Source: Taenia hydatigena
Lineage: Eukaryota > Platyhelminthes > Cestoda > Cyclophyllidea > Taeniidae
NCBI GenBank assembly: GCA_036345935.2
Contig: JADWOT020001441.1
Location: forward strand, 62,001-126,000
Length of the DNA stretch: 64,000 bases
Direction of reading: 5' to 3'
Of the stretch, positions 10,829 through 22,199 are shown one piece after another. Numbering within the stretch: position 1 is the stretch's first letter; the number at the start of each line of letters is the position of its first letter. The notes under the pieces are model-generated. The model saw only the letters and a list, made by a program, of their open reading frames with translations, did no database searches and was not told the DNA's origin. Position numbers and translations under genes: made by a program.

Positions 10829-12003
10829 CGTGTGATCGCGTCGCAGGTGAATGCGAATTCCGCGCGATTCTCTTGAGTTCACTAAAAGAAGTAATAACAA
10901 CTCACATACACAGACCACCACTCAGTCTATTTGGCGTCGATGAACTCGAAGAACCAAAACGATTGCTTTTGATTACTCTAAAAATGCTAAATAAGATTAA
11001 TTTTGAACGAAGAATTGCTTAAAACTAGTTTTGTGCCCTTTTTTGGATTGTGTGGAATAATTTAATTGTGAGCGGAAATCGGAACTACCAATAAATTCCA
11101 TTGCTCGCAAGTGTTTTAGTATTCGTAAAGCATTGACACGCTTTTGAGTCACAACGCTTCACCCACAACGGAAAGGCTGAAAACAAACTTTCTCCACTCA
11201 CCTACGCATCATGGCGAGTGCTTGAATCTGCGTGCTTAGCCCCTCGGGTGGAAGTATCAATCTTCGAGTTAGTGTAGATGGGCGTAGTGCATATAGAGTG
11301 GCTTAAAAATTGACAACTTCACAGCTTTAGAACTATTTACTCTAAGCTCAATGCCTCATTTTAAATGCAACGAATCTGAGTTACTCAAATATGATTGTAA
11401 TACTTATGTTCCTTAATTGCGGGAGGACAATTTTAATCTGATCGCGGACCAACGGAATTGCACTCCAGAACCTGAGACACCCTCGTCCTACCTTACAACA
11501 GCATAAATGTCTAGAAGCAACCAACTTTGTCCTTTAGTAAGGGTGGACCGAGAGACGAGGAGGAAAGAGAAAAACGATCTGCGATGGCATGCATAGTCTC
11601 AATGACGTGTGTGTTAACCTAAATTAAACGTGTAAATTAGATGCGTCACTCTATGCATTTTATGTCATTAATGTAGAAGTATCTACTTTTATCAACAATT
11701 GTTAAGTAGACTTTCTCTACAAAATTTTCTGCTTGGGATTTGGAGTCAAGTTTCTGGAAATGATGCAAGTGACCGCACTCAAATTTGCTCACTGTGCTGA
11801 GCCAAGTGACGTGCGTTTGCACGTGTAACTACTGCATTTTGCACAGTAAGCACGTTCATCCTTACTTTATAGCAATAATATCTGCAATTTTGCCAATATT
11901 TCAGCATGTCTAAGAACTTTGAGACTTAAAAAGCGTGGGATTTGGACCGGCTTATTCGGAAAACTTTGTTGTAGCCCTTTAAAATACACTGACACTTGCC
12001 AAT

Positions 12004-12281
12004 TCTTCCCAATTCATATCAGATGGCTAGCTGTAAAAAGACAAAGATGATTTGCGACTATGAGCGCGTTAGGGAGCAGGACAGCTAATTGCTGCCACTC
12101 GACACAAATGTGCTTGTTCATGCACTGAGGGTAAGACGAGCTCTTGGTCTGAATATCAAGATTCTTCCAAAACACTACCATTGAATGCGATAAGTTAATG
12201 ATGCACTGGTGCTTAGTGGAATAGAATCCTATATTAGATCGGCGGATACATGTGGCATCACCTTGGGTCATAGCGGAAGCA
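12004..12281. repeat. Second copy of the 278-base identical island
   Basis: Identical to 1233-1510. The flank at 11904-12003 differs from 1150-1232 by about a quarter of its positions plus an insertion, and differences resume immediately after 12281. Confidence 0.8.
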
Positions 12282-12402
12282 AAATATCTAGTAATGTTTA
12301 GGTTCCGATGATACAGCCCTCAATGCTCAAGCTAGTTTGGTGTCTTGTCGATCACATGATGAGTGTGTCAACACAATGGACGAGCGTGTAAACATAAATA
12401 AT

Positions 12403-15037
12403 CACGATGCAACCATTTAAGGGTTTGTTGCAGTTTCATTGGGCTTAATTGAGGAACCCAAATCTTGCAGGTCCACTTATTCTTGTTAACAAGTGAGTAC
12501 CCTCTACGCATATTTGACAGCATTGTTATTTGTGTTAAAGCCAATGCCAACTTATTGATGTCTGGAAGCTGCAGATGCAAGTAAAGTACGCAATGGTCCT
12601 ATAGGAAGAAGCCGTGGGGAATTTTCTCAGGATTGGTTGACCATTGGTGCATAATTTATATCTGAACTAAGTCAGTTAATCTGCTGTCATTCGACCACAC
12701 TTTCGTCTGCCTTCTTCACTGGTGGAGAGGCAGTGCTGATGCACTCCTTTTCTGCATCATAGGCGATGCATTGCTAAGGTGGTTCAATTTGGTGCATCCT
12801 GGACAGGTGCATAAATGAATGTCGCAGAACATTCAGTCCTTTAGTTCGCATCACTTGATCAGTTGTAGGTTTAATTTTAATTGACGAAGGGATTGTGAAT
12901 ACAAATGCAAACATGAGGCAAAATTCTAACGAAACTCAATTATTACTAATGGAAAAACTAGCGAATGGGGTTTTGTGCATCCCAATCTGACTAAGAAAAG
13001 GTGGATACATATTATTGTTACACTTTGGCTGTCTTGCACAAAAGGACAAAAGCTAAGCTTACGCGATGAGGTATTGTGCAGGAGGAAGTTTTACCAGACT
13101 AGAGACTACAAACAACGAAAACTTTCGATACGACTAAATGTGAATGGGCACCTCAAGCAGTACCTTAAAAACGAAGCAAGAAGAGGAATTATGAACCTCA
13201 AATATTTTGATGAGTTAAGTTGAAGCAGGCAACATGATGGTTACAGACCAGTCTTGTCTACATCATTAAAAGTGCAATTGTATTTGAGGGGTGAGGTTGA
13301 AGTACGAGTGAGCAGTGAGCCATATACAAATGGATGAGAAGCAAGCAGACCCCATCAAAAGTGGTCAGGAATAATGATTTAAAAGGATGAGATGGGTATA
13401 AGTTAGGTTGGTTTCGGCAGAATGTGTCGTGGTGAGAGTGACAAAAAGGAGGCTAAAGAAGGCAGAATTCTGGTGTCAATGATTTGCAATAAACGAAATA
13501 GAAACGCACGCGGGCAACTTTACCCATGTGATAGACGGGTAGGGTAAACGGATCATGGTGAGGCGCAATGCAGGCGTTGGTGCCTAGTGATTATAAAACG
13601 TTGGCTTAGCGTTATCCAAGTGGCAGAAACTGGCAGTGTCGGAGTTCAGAATGTTATCAGGGAGTAGAACACATCGTTGATTGCTGGCGCTGCATTTGAC
13701 CGATTTCGCATGAGCACGTCCACAGCCCTACAGTCAGTCGAGGTGGATGAACCAGATCCAAATTTGTACAAAATAGTGAGTAGGTAATTAATGAACTGAA
13801 CTTGCCTAAAATCCGCAGTCTCAAGGCTAAAGCTCCTGACTTGATAAAAAATAGTCTCGATCAGACTAATATCGCAGCACATAGCGTTCTCACCTCTCCT
13901 GACTTAGTCGTAGTCCCCACCACGCACTGCTTGAACTGCAATCAATCTCGTCGGGAGAGAGGGTGGGCAAATTAACTGCTACGCATGTGTAATTTCAGTG
14001 TACTCATTAACTTGGTTTGAAATGCCAAACACGTCTTTGAACCTGCATTCCAACAACTGACCACGTACCTCGTGTCTGATGCACGCCCATAACTGTGCGG
14101 CAGTAGAAGCCTTCTTGAATCTTTGCAATGTCTGCAATTGACTATCACCATGCGGATGTCCCCTCCCCATGCTTCCTCATCGCTTTTAATAACAGGTGGA
14201 TAAGTGCAGCTGATATCAGCGTGCGAATCCACAGACGAGCAGATCAAGTAACAGTGGTCATTAGGCTTGAGGAGGTGCTCTTAATCTTAAAGGCATCTTG
14301 TTAAATGTAACCATTTGAAAGCCGAAAATGCAGCAAAGTGAAACCGTTTCCAGCTGTTTGTCCAATTTTAACTGCCTCCGTCCAAGGCGGTGGATGTGTC
14401 AGTGAGGTTCCCCAACAGGAGACACTCAGCCATCACCGAAAGTGATTTGAAAAAGCTCTCAAAGATGGCTACATGTCAGCACGGTGTGTCCAACTACACC
14501 ACTCTCAGTCTCTTCTGGAAACGAATAATTAGCACATTCGAAATTATCATAGGAATCATAATCACTGTTCGGAATGCTACAACTTGATGTCCTTCAACAG
14601 CTGGATGCATCTTTAATCAAAATAACCCTATGCTAATGCTTCTAGAAAATGAGTTAAATTCCAATATGTTTTGGACACAAGAAGTAGCAATTTTTGTCCA
14701 ACAATTTGTTCTTTTATCCACCCGTCTGTGGTGAGGCTATTTTCTTATTGACAGGATGTCGCGAAAGCTGAAATCAGGATGTCGTCTGACTCTTGAGATG
14801 TATTGCTAGGAATAGAATTTCCTTCGAGTCGAAAACAATTTTTATGGTTTAGTTATGCTGGTAATGTCTTAACTGCAATCTTTTCTTTCAACTTCCCTAC
14901 TTTCGCATTCCGTTTCATAATTTATATTCCACTGCTTGTGCCAATCCTGTCCGTCTGCAAGAAGGTCTGGCAGCAAAGATTCTCTTATCGACTTTAAGTC
15001 TTTCAAAGAACATCCACACTTTAGCAAGGCTAGCTGA
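12403..15037. other. Long stretch with no supported gene
   Basis: There are no repeat partners that I can see. The best open frame is 13979-14170 on the minus strand (63 aa, includes LQTLQRFKKASTAAQLWAC). It overlaps a second open minus frame (13972-14247), and neither has motif support. ORFs at 12975-13223 and 14390-14587 (+) are equally unsupported. Confidence 0.4.
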
Positions 15038-15509
15038 TCAAGCAAAAGGCGAATAATGCTTTCGAAAGATGTTCTTTACACGGTCTTTCCTCTGACGCTG
15101 CCTCATTCTATCAGCGTCTCTTTCCTCTGATCGCTTGAATCCTCGTTTATTTAAAATCTTTAAATTTGCCTTTTTGTTGCAGATTACCAAAACACGTTTG
15201 CTTCCGCAGAGTTTTGTGGCCTTTGGCAGAACCATTCTAGTCTTCGACTGCCTCTGCGTTCCGAGGTACATAATTCGGTTCTGAAGGCATACTGTCGCAA
15301 TGTAAACGCCTTAGCCTCCACCTTATTTGCCTGCTTGACGCATCATTTGTAGCCTTGGTATCCATGAGGTAGAGGAAGTGACTTGCAGTTAAATTATCAT
15401 ACGCAATTTTGACTGAACGTATGGTGTTGCTGCTAGTTTGAAACATGAAAAAATGTGGGCTTGTTTTGACGGTCGCCTCATCAGTTCTCTTCACCAACCT
15501 CTTTTGCAA
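15038..15509 (-). pseudogene. Basic protein-like frame, split by a frame change
   Basis: Two minus-strand frames overlap end to end. The upstream frame (15509-15237) reads VKRTDEATVKTSPHFFMFQ through RQIRWRLRRLH. The downstream frame (15271-15038) reads SKTRMVLPKATKLCGSKR and then SEERDADRMRQRQRKDRVKN. Joined at the overlap they would give about 150 residues, very rich in Lys and Arg toward the C-terminus. The upstream frame begins without an ATG but follows a possible acceptor (tgcaaaag). Either this is one exon broken by a frameshift or the join is chance. The basic run could bind nucleic acid or act as a nuclear signal, but no family is recognised. Confidence 0.25.
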
Positions 15510-15929
15510 GTTGAATAAAAGTACAACACTAGCTTATGTAATGCAAACTCCAGTTCCTTAGGCTTGATGACGGTGCTTCTAGTCAACAGGGAGACACGCA
15601 CAGCTAGATGTGGTTAAGGCTTATTTGGCACACAATAAGCCAGCATCGAAGCAAGTGAGGCTGCAAAGCAGAGGCCAATTTGATTACACTGCGAAATGAA
15701 GGCAAAAGTAAATCCAGCATGTTGCGATGGAGATGTTGGCACTGTTAGTTACGTAAGCACAAACGAGACCTAACTGGAAATAGAAGCCTGTTGCAACTTA
15801 CAAATACGAATTGAATAAATAATCTGCAAACATATTTGAGTGATAATGTAGAGGATGAAATTTTACCCACCCATTAGCTTTATTCACACTAGCATACGAA
15901 ACACTGAGAACTTACTGAATCTAGCGCTG

Positions 15930-16110
15930 TGTAGTTAATGACCGGTTCCTTTGACGCACAGAGGAACTGAGTGTCTATTGGTCTCGTCTTCTGGTCGTGC
16001 CATCAAGGCAGAACTACAATCTGCAAAGAAACAAGTGATCTCGAAATTCAGATGTGAAGATGTGCCTCCCAGCGACTGCTCTACGACCGCCACACCACAG
16101 GTTCGGTTCA
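15930..16110 (+). repeat. Diverged relic of repeat block C
   Basis: The stretch from tttgacgcacagag through attggtctcgtcttctggt to gtgatctcgaaattcag aligns with 19805-19925 (tttgaggcacagat, ctggtctcgtcttctagt, gatgatctcgcattcga). It has the same orientation as the left arm of inverted repeat 2 and is clearly older than the arm-to-arm pair. Confidence 0.45.
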
Positions 16111-17201
16111 GATAACTGCTTCCATTCTAATACGCTTATCTCGTCTTTTTTTTTTCGCTTGCATTTATCCTAATTAATGCATCTGCGGCACGAGCCAGGA
16201 TGACCGGTCGTCCCTGCCTATTGAGTGACACGAGTCATTTGCATGTGACGAAATGGAGCAACTGCCCATTTTAAGTCACAGCATCTACTACTATCTTTAA
16301 TTAGACGAAATTTTGCCAAAAGGATTAAAACCCAAAAGTAATTTTAATTAATGATAATAGCTGCTCAGAAGCAAATACTGATCTGCCTTCAAAACGAAAA
16401 GATACACAACAGACAATCAGTTGCTACAGATTGGCGCCTCTAAAACCATTTAGTTACCTAGGCTCACAACCAGGCTGTCCCCTCTGGCTAGCTGCAAGCG
16501 ACCTAGAAACTCACTGAGATCCTTCTTGTATACTTCTTTGTGTTGTAGAATGGACATTAGGTTAAGCGATCAGTGAGATCCTTTCCACGTAAACACATGC
16601 CCAAATCGCAATCGCTCCTCCTAGTTTCACCATCTGTAGTCGGCGATGCAAAGGGCGCATGAAAGTTCTACCTCACATTCACCATCTCAGGCAAGCCTCC
16701 TTTCTCCACTACCGCACACTACTTTACCGACATATCTACACCACAACATTGAGACCGGTCTACAAAGTGAATGCGTTACTCAAGCACTCTCGTCCGCGTC
16801 GAGCATCTGTCTCGTCTATGCTATGGGTATGGAGGCATGCAACATGCCTCTGTATCTATATCACTAAGCAAGGAAAACAGTTCTCAATGCCAAATTTGCA
16901 ATTTTAGAAATTGGTAGGATGCTACAGTGCAGAATCAAAGCCACCTATCAAAGGGCTAATTGTTTCTGTCAAATGATGTTCAGGCAAAAGTTAAAGTGCA
17001 ATCATTGAATGCAGTCTTTTACAGTCAAAATTGGAACTAGATAAATGAAAATATGCTTTGTTTGATGCGTATTGTACAGTCAGGCATATTTCAAACACGT
17101 CTCTTTGCCAACTCAAGCATGTTAATTTTGTGGTCCTGCTGAAAAGCAATGAGTAGCGGCGGTCAAAGGGGAGGTGAACCGCGACATTAATTTGCCTGCA
17201 G
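16111..17201. other. No supported feature
   Basis: Two overlapping + frames (16646-16867 and 16659-16907) are Ser/Leu/His-rich and have no splice or homology support. The rest is AT-rich with no repeat partner noticed. Confidence 0.35.
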
Positions 17202-17451
17202 AACAGATTTTAAAGACAGTGCATCATTGCATTCGCTAGACATTTCACGGTCCACATCATCCTTACAAAACTTACAGAAAGAAGTACAAGATTTGAATGC
17301 AAACAAGGCGGATTACGCTCCAGAGGTTTATTCCATTATAATATGGGGTGGGACTTTTGTGTCAAGGATGGTCTGTTTAATTTTTTTTTCAGAGTTCCTC
17401 AGGAGAGGGTCAACGTTCCAGTTGAGCTATCCAGCAAGATTTTTTGGTGCA
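17202..17451 (+). CDS. Candidate coiled-coil exons of an unrecognised gene
   Basis: A good acceptor (tttgcctgcag) precedes 17202. The open frame then reads SLHSLDISRSTSSLQNLQKE and VQDLNANKADYAPEV, a heptad-like coiled-coil pattern. Inside the frame is a possible 45-base intron, from gtggga at 17348 to an unusually clean acceptor (nine T then cag) ending at 17392. Its length is a multiple of three, so the frame survives with or without removal. A donor (gtaagc) follows 17451. The x-L-x-x-x-K-A-D pattern recalls the repeated coiled coils of large axonemal or structural proteins, but that is too general to name a family. It may belong to the same + strand gene as the exon at 21447-21521, about 4 kb away. 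Confidence 0.35.
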
Positions 17452-19007
17452 GTAAGCTTCTGCCTCACTGGCACAGCCGTGGTATTGCGGCGAGGGAGGC
17501 GTCCGCCCTCACAAAGTAATTTTTGTACTTCATTATGCATGCGATCTAAAGCGACTTGAGCCTAATACCTTGAAATTAATGCAACAAGAAAAAGAATTTA
17601 TTGCAGGATAGCAAGTCAAAACTTTTGCTGTTTTTTTAACACATCAAAATTTGATAAATGAACCACCTTCTGTATAGCGCGTGTCACTAAGCTACAACCT
17701 CAATCATTGGGTCTCGAAGGACCAAACATGAACTTTAACATTCAGCCGGTGGCCGTCCATTTTTGCTATTTATGCTGACTAACGAAAATAGGTAGCACCT
17801 TGGAGGCGATGAAGATGGCAGAGGAGTGCAATGCAATCCTAATTAGGATGACATGTATAGGATAAATGTTCTCCACCGCTATCGATTGTAGATAAGCTTA
17901 TAAATTTTGGCATGATCAAAGCATCTTACCATGGTAATTTGCTAATCACAACACTCAGTAGTCTGGATACCGCCTTATGTTGACAGTACACTATAAAACG
18001 CACCGTCATTGGCGAGTCGTGAGCACGCAGGTGGAAGTAATTTGGGATGGGAGAGATAGAGCATCCCCTTTTTATTATTGCCGAATCCATTTCCAATAAT
18101 ATTCAGTTAATCCTAATTTTTTCTGCGAATTGTTATCGATGTAGAGAAGTTGACAAAGAAGAAGAACCCACCTGTTTGATGATCAAATTTCTACTTACCG
18201 CCCCAATGCTAGTCGTCTGGAACCAAATCACTAACATGCAGTGCAATGGAAGGGCACAAAGAGATGGTAGGGCGTGACGCCGTAGCATTCAATGGTTTAT
18301 TCTGTTTAGCACGAGCGAAGACCAGAAGTCATCCTCAAATTTCACTTTTCATTTGATGTGATAGAGGTAAACGCTAAAGAAATCGAGCAAACATTCTGAT
18401 CTTATGTTCCAATTTCATTCATAAAACAACATTGGCTTCGTAACCCACGATTCACAAATGGTCACCTGTACCGTAATCTAGACCCGACTTTGACGCACTC
18501 ACTCCCCTTCATAATATCTAATCAGTATTACTGCAAATAGAGATTGCGGTAAATAAAGCTTCTGAGTTAAGGTTTACAAATCACCCATTTTGGTGCCTTT
18601 CAGAGCAAAAGAACGTTTATGCTTCTGGAATTTATTGCTCTGAGACCCTGGAGCCTTCAGCCCAAAGAGAAAGACTTACTTAATGCATGAAAGTTTGGTA
18701 TGTGTCAAGAGTGTTAGCTTCGCTTTCACACACACATCCTTTAGCATCAACCAAGGAAGGAGAGTGAGTGCCGCGCCACAGCACGATTGTTTTGGTGTTA
18801 GGCATTATGCGCTGGCTGATGTTTAAAAGGACAATGAGGCAGTGCTGTCGGTGTTCAAAGATGTGCGGGACTAATGCTTGGCAGAATATCTGTGCTGTTT
18901 AGCTGGCTTGCAAGCCTAGACTGAAATGCATATGGGCCCCTATCAGAAACGTTACCATCCATTCTCCGTGCTGTTCTCGAGGCAGCTAAAGAAGATTCAT
19001 TGTTTTC
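17452..19007. other. No supported feature
   Basis: Could be intron of the neighbouring candidate gene. Small ORFs at 18047-18277 (+) and 18855-19148 (-) have no support beyond length. The second partly enters repeat C. Confidence 0.35.
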
Positions 19008-21237
19008 ACTGTCGTTGCTCTTTGATATAGCTTCGGCACTCCAAAGAGTATAGTCAGCAGAATAGGTGAATGCATAACGTATACCGAAGAAGGAGGAAAC
19101 GACATGAGTGCTGTCGTTACATCGAATACTCACAGCGTAGCGCAACATTCATAAGGGTGAGGATATGACCATTACCATAGTCCTTCCCCTTACACATCAC
19201 GGGATAGGCAAAAAGGCCAAAGCTCTGCAGAACGCCCATAAACATTGTAGCACTATTGCCAGCTATCACAAACTGATAAATCCCGCATGCCACACATGTG
19301 TGACGTATGAACTCGAGTAAGGCAATCGGGACATGGTATATGATGCTGGTAGGGTTGACGGCAATCACAAATTCCGATAAGGGCGAATTTATAAAATTGA
19401 ACATAAAGTGCAAATAATTTGTTCTTCTTCCCTGCAAATTGCACCACGACTTAATGGAGTTTTGCTGTCTCCTTGATTTCCATCATACGCTAATAGAGTG
19501 GTCCGCTCCTCCACCCACCGGCTCTTTGCTGACTTGGCACTTTGATTCCACTGACTTCGGTGGGAGACTAAAGGGCCTGCCACCTCACTCACACGGCCAT
19601 TTAATCACTAATTCTGTCAATTGTTGCACAAATGGAAGCGCATCATAGGCATTTAAAACACTTTGTGCGTGGTTTGAATTGACACTTTTATTATGCAAAA
19701 GTGTGTTGATGCGGGAAATAGGCGGCAGTGCGAGACCTCCCACCCAATTCCGTTGGTTTTACCCACGCTCTCTGTAGAGCCACTGCACAGCTCACCGCCT
19801 ATTCTTTTGAGGCACAGATAAGGTAGATACTACTGGTCTCGTCTTCTAGTTGTGCTATTGGGGCAAAATATAACCTGCAGTGAATTGGATGATCTCGCAT
19901 TCGAAATCCGGTGTGTGCCTGCCAGTAACCACCTTACGGCTACCAACCCGCAATTTAAGCTTAGCTTACTACCGCTTGTCCATTCACCTGATCCCATCCT
20001 TATTTTGCCCATGTTGCTCTCATATATTGTGTCTAAAGTTCAAGCCGGCACAACCGATCGTTCATGCCCAATAAATCATCCGTGTCACACATGCGTGACG
20101 CAGCGAAGCAAATGCACATAGTAGGTGACACTAACCACCAATTTTAAAGAATTTTTAACGCTGCAGTGAAAAAGATAAGAAGCTGCCTGAAGTTTGTTAA
20201 AAACGTTTGTTGCTTAGAAGCTAATGTGTTTGTAAACATTGATGTGCATTGCCTATTTACAAAATGTGCTTGTTGCGACTCGTAAAGCAGTCCCCTCGAT
20301 TTAAACACATTTGTGGCTTAGTTCAGGTTTTTGCTTAAAAAATTAGCCGCACACATGTTAGATGCCTGCATGATGCAGCATGTGGTCTAGCTGTAGCTCT
20401 AGAATGACATTTTGTGCTGGAAAGCAGGCACATTCCCCATGTTTTGTAGGCTTGTCATATGCATGCTGAGTATCTTCTTGAGTGAATTTCGATAATGCAT
20501 TTGGAAAGCGGGACAAAATGTGATAACTGCACTTTTGTCAGAGGCAAGGAGTTGAGTGGAGGAAAGACAACACGAATTACTGGGGTGCCAGATGTGTTAT
20601 GCTAGTGAGACATTGGAAGTTAAACGTGTTTATCGAAGTCGATGGCATTAATCAATGAAACTCACTTGACGCAGTGCCAAGGAAAAAAGGACGTGAACTC
20701 ACTTGCATTAAGGAGAAAAGAACAGGAGAGACAGAGCAGGAAATGTGTAAGTTCATCTAACGGTAGAAGCACTCTTCGCCTTCACTTTCACTTCAAATCT
20801 CATTTTCTTCGCCATTCGCTGGTCCGTGTTGATTGCTGCAGCATTTCTTCAAATAGAGTATTCCCTCAAAATCCGTCCTTTGACCATCCAAACTAAGCGT
20901 AGGTACGAATTAATCTCTTAGACATATACACTGATGATGTCAAAAAATAATAGTTTATGACCTCCACGGACGCAGGATGCCAGATGATGCATCCTCTTCA
21001 TCTGTTGGTCTTTGAATCGCTTCACTATGTAAGATGAGTCTTTTGGTTCCGTTTCTACACAGAGAAATTGGAATCTTAGCTACATGGCAGACAAATAGCC
21101 ACCGCTTTGCAGTGGTTTGCGGTCCTTTATACTACTTCGATTTGGTTTCTCAAACAGAGTGTTGTCTATAGAATATACACTCCAAGAGCATGTAATCTAT
21201 AGACATTAAAGCACTCAATAAACAATATAGCGCTTTA
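19008..21237. repeat. Left arm of inverted repeat 2 (block C')
   Basis: This is the reverse complement of about 23549-25690. Outer anchors: gctctttgat at 19018 against atcaaagagc near 25670. Inner anchors: tattctatagac-type sequence with gagcatg near 21170-21240 against tgctcttgaagcg near 23610 and aagcgctatat at 23550. Identity is uneven: about 97% around 19830-20030 but roughly 83% around 19130-19270. Similarity is interrupted by small indels. Confidence 0.8.
19852..20121 (+). CDS. Repeat-C ORF, left arm (89 aa)
   Basis: Starts MLLGQNITCSELDDLAFEIR and continues open for 89 residues. The inverted copy at 24889-24662 keeps the start codon and the first 55 or so residues (MLLGQNITCSELGDLAFKIR), then diverges and ends earlier. 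A second frame of the same strand is also open in both copies, so the conservation follows DNA identity and does not by itself prove translation. A hydrophobic stretch near residues 36-60 could be a membrane segment. I do not recognise the product. Confidence 0.2.
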   Translation: MLLGQNITCSELDDLAFEIRCVPASNHLTATNPQFKLSLLPLVHSPDPILILPMLLSYIVSKVQAGTTDRSCPINHPCHTCVTQRSKCT

Positions 21238-21446
21238 GGGCATAGTAACTTAAGGATGACAATTTGTGGATGGATAGTTGGGTGTCTATACCGAATATGG
21301 CGAATTCTTTCTTAATCTCACAACCGCCCTTAAGTCCGTAATCCGAAGTCACTGATTTTGGCACGGCAGCCTATTTACTTCCACTGTCCTAGTGCTTGCA
21401 TGAACACTCTTGTGAGTCTGTTAATGCTGCCTTCTCCATATTGCAG

Positions 21447-21521
21447 CTCATCGAGCAGTTAAAAGCGGATGTCACATCGCTTAACAGACTCTCCAGCGAC
21501 CCAATAACATGTGGCTTCACC
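21447..21521 (+). CDS. Candidate 75-base coiled-coil exon
   Basis: An acceptor (ccatattgcag) ends at 21446 and a donor (gtatgt) starts at 21522. The 75 bases between are exactly 25 codons in phase 0, reading LIEQLKADVTSLNRLSSDP and ITCGFT. The amphipathic LxxLKxDVxxLNxL pattern resembles the coiled-coil exon at 17202-17347. It lies in unique DNA between the arms of inverted repeat 2. An exon of a larger + strand gene with long introns is the simplest reading. The start and end of that gene are not seen. Confidence 0.35.
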
Positions 21522-22199
21522 GTATGTGTGTGCGTAGGTGCGATCAAAGATATGCCATTCTACGGGCCTACAACTTCCTTATAAACACGTTTGCATGGAC
21601 TGCAAATACAAGTTATCCCTGAATGAGAGAAGCTGGTCCAACTATGCTTAATTCTGTTGGCACCGACAGGGCCGCAAGAAAATTTTTTAGAGACAATTGG
21701 TGAGCAGCTACCTTTCTTTGCTTTACACTAATCGGCATATCTTTACTCCTGTTCGGCATATGAGAGCATTTTCTTGAACTGTCAAATTTGAAAGAGATAA
21801 GGAACAGTTGTTACTTCGTAAAAGGCAGATAATATTTAAGCTGCCATCCAACATTCTCCCCAAGCTCCCTGTTTATCACTCAAGTGTCCCTAATTTTATA
21901 GCTACTCTGCTAAAAGCAGGATGTGATGTTATACACCCAGAGATAATTTAGCTCCATTTTACCGATCTTGACATTGTATTTGAATTTGAATTTTGCTGCA
22001 AGAAAAACCGCAAACAGCCAAGGCCTGAGAGGCAGGCACTGCTTGTCTAGTTTCCAAACTTACCCACGGTGCTGTTCGACCAAACATTCTTGTTGTTGTT
22101 AGTGGTGCGTATGTATCCTTAGAGGACGTAGAAAAGACAGCACTGCCTCTGACACCTTACCGTGCCAATGAATGAACCCATGAGATTCACTGGCCAGTC
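21522..22199. other. Unique spacer before block B
   Basis: I see no gene or repeat partner. It lies between inner arm edge 21237 and the second copy of block B. Confidence 0.35.

Larger units (their letters stand above)
10582..12402. repeat. Right arm (R) of inverted repeat 1 and full R block
   Basis: Bases 10582-11957 are the inverted partner of 8199-9572. Bases 10770-12402 are a direct repeat of 1-1630. The arm-only boundary at 11957 is where L1 stops matching, while copy A keeps matching up to about 12402. The 278-base identical island (12004-12281) therefore lies outside the inverted pair but inside the direct repeat. Confidence 0.85.
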
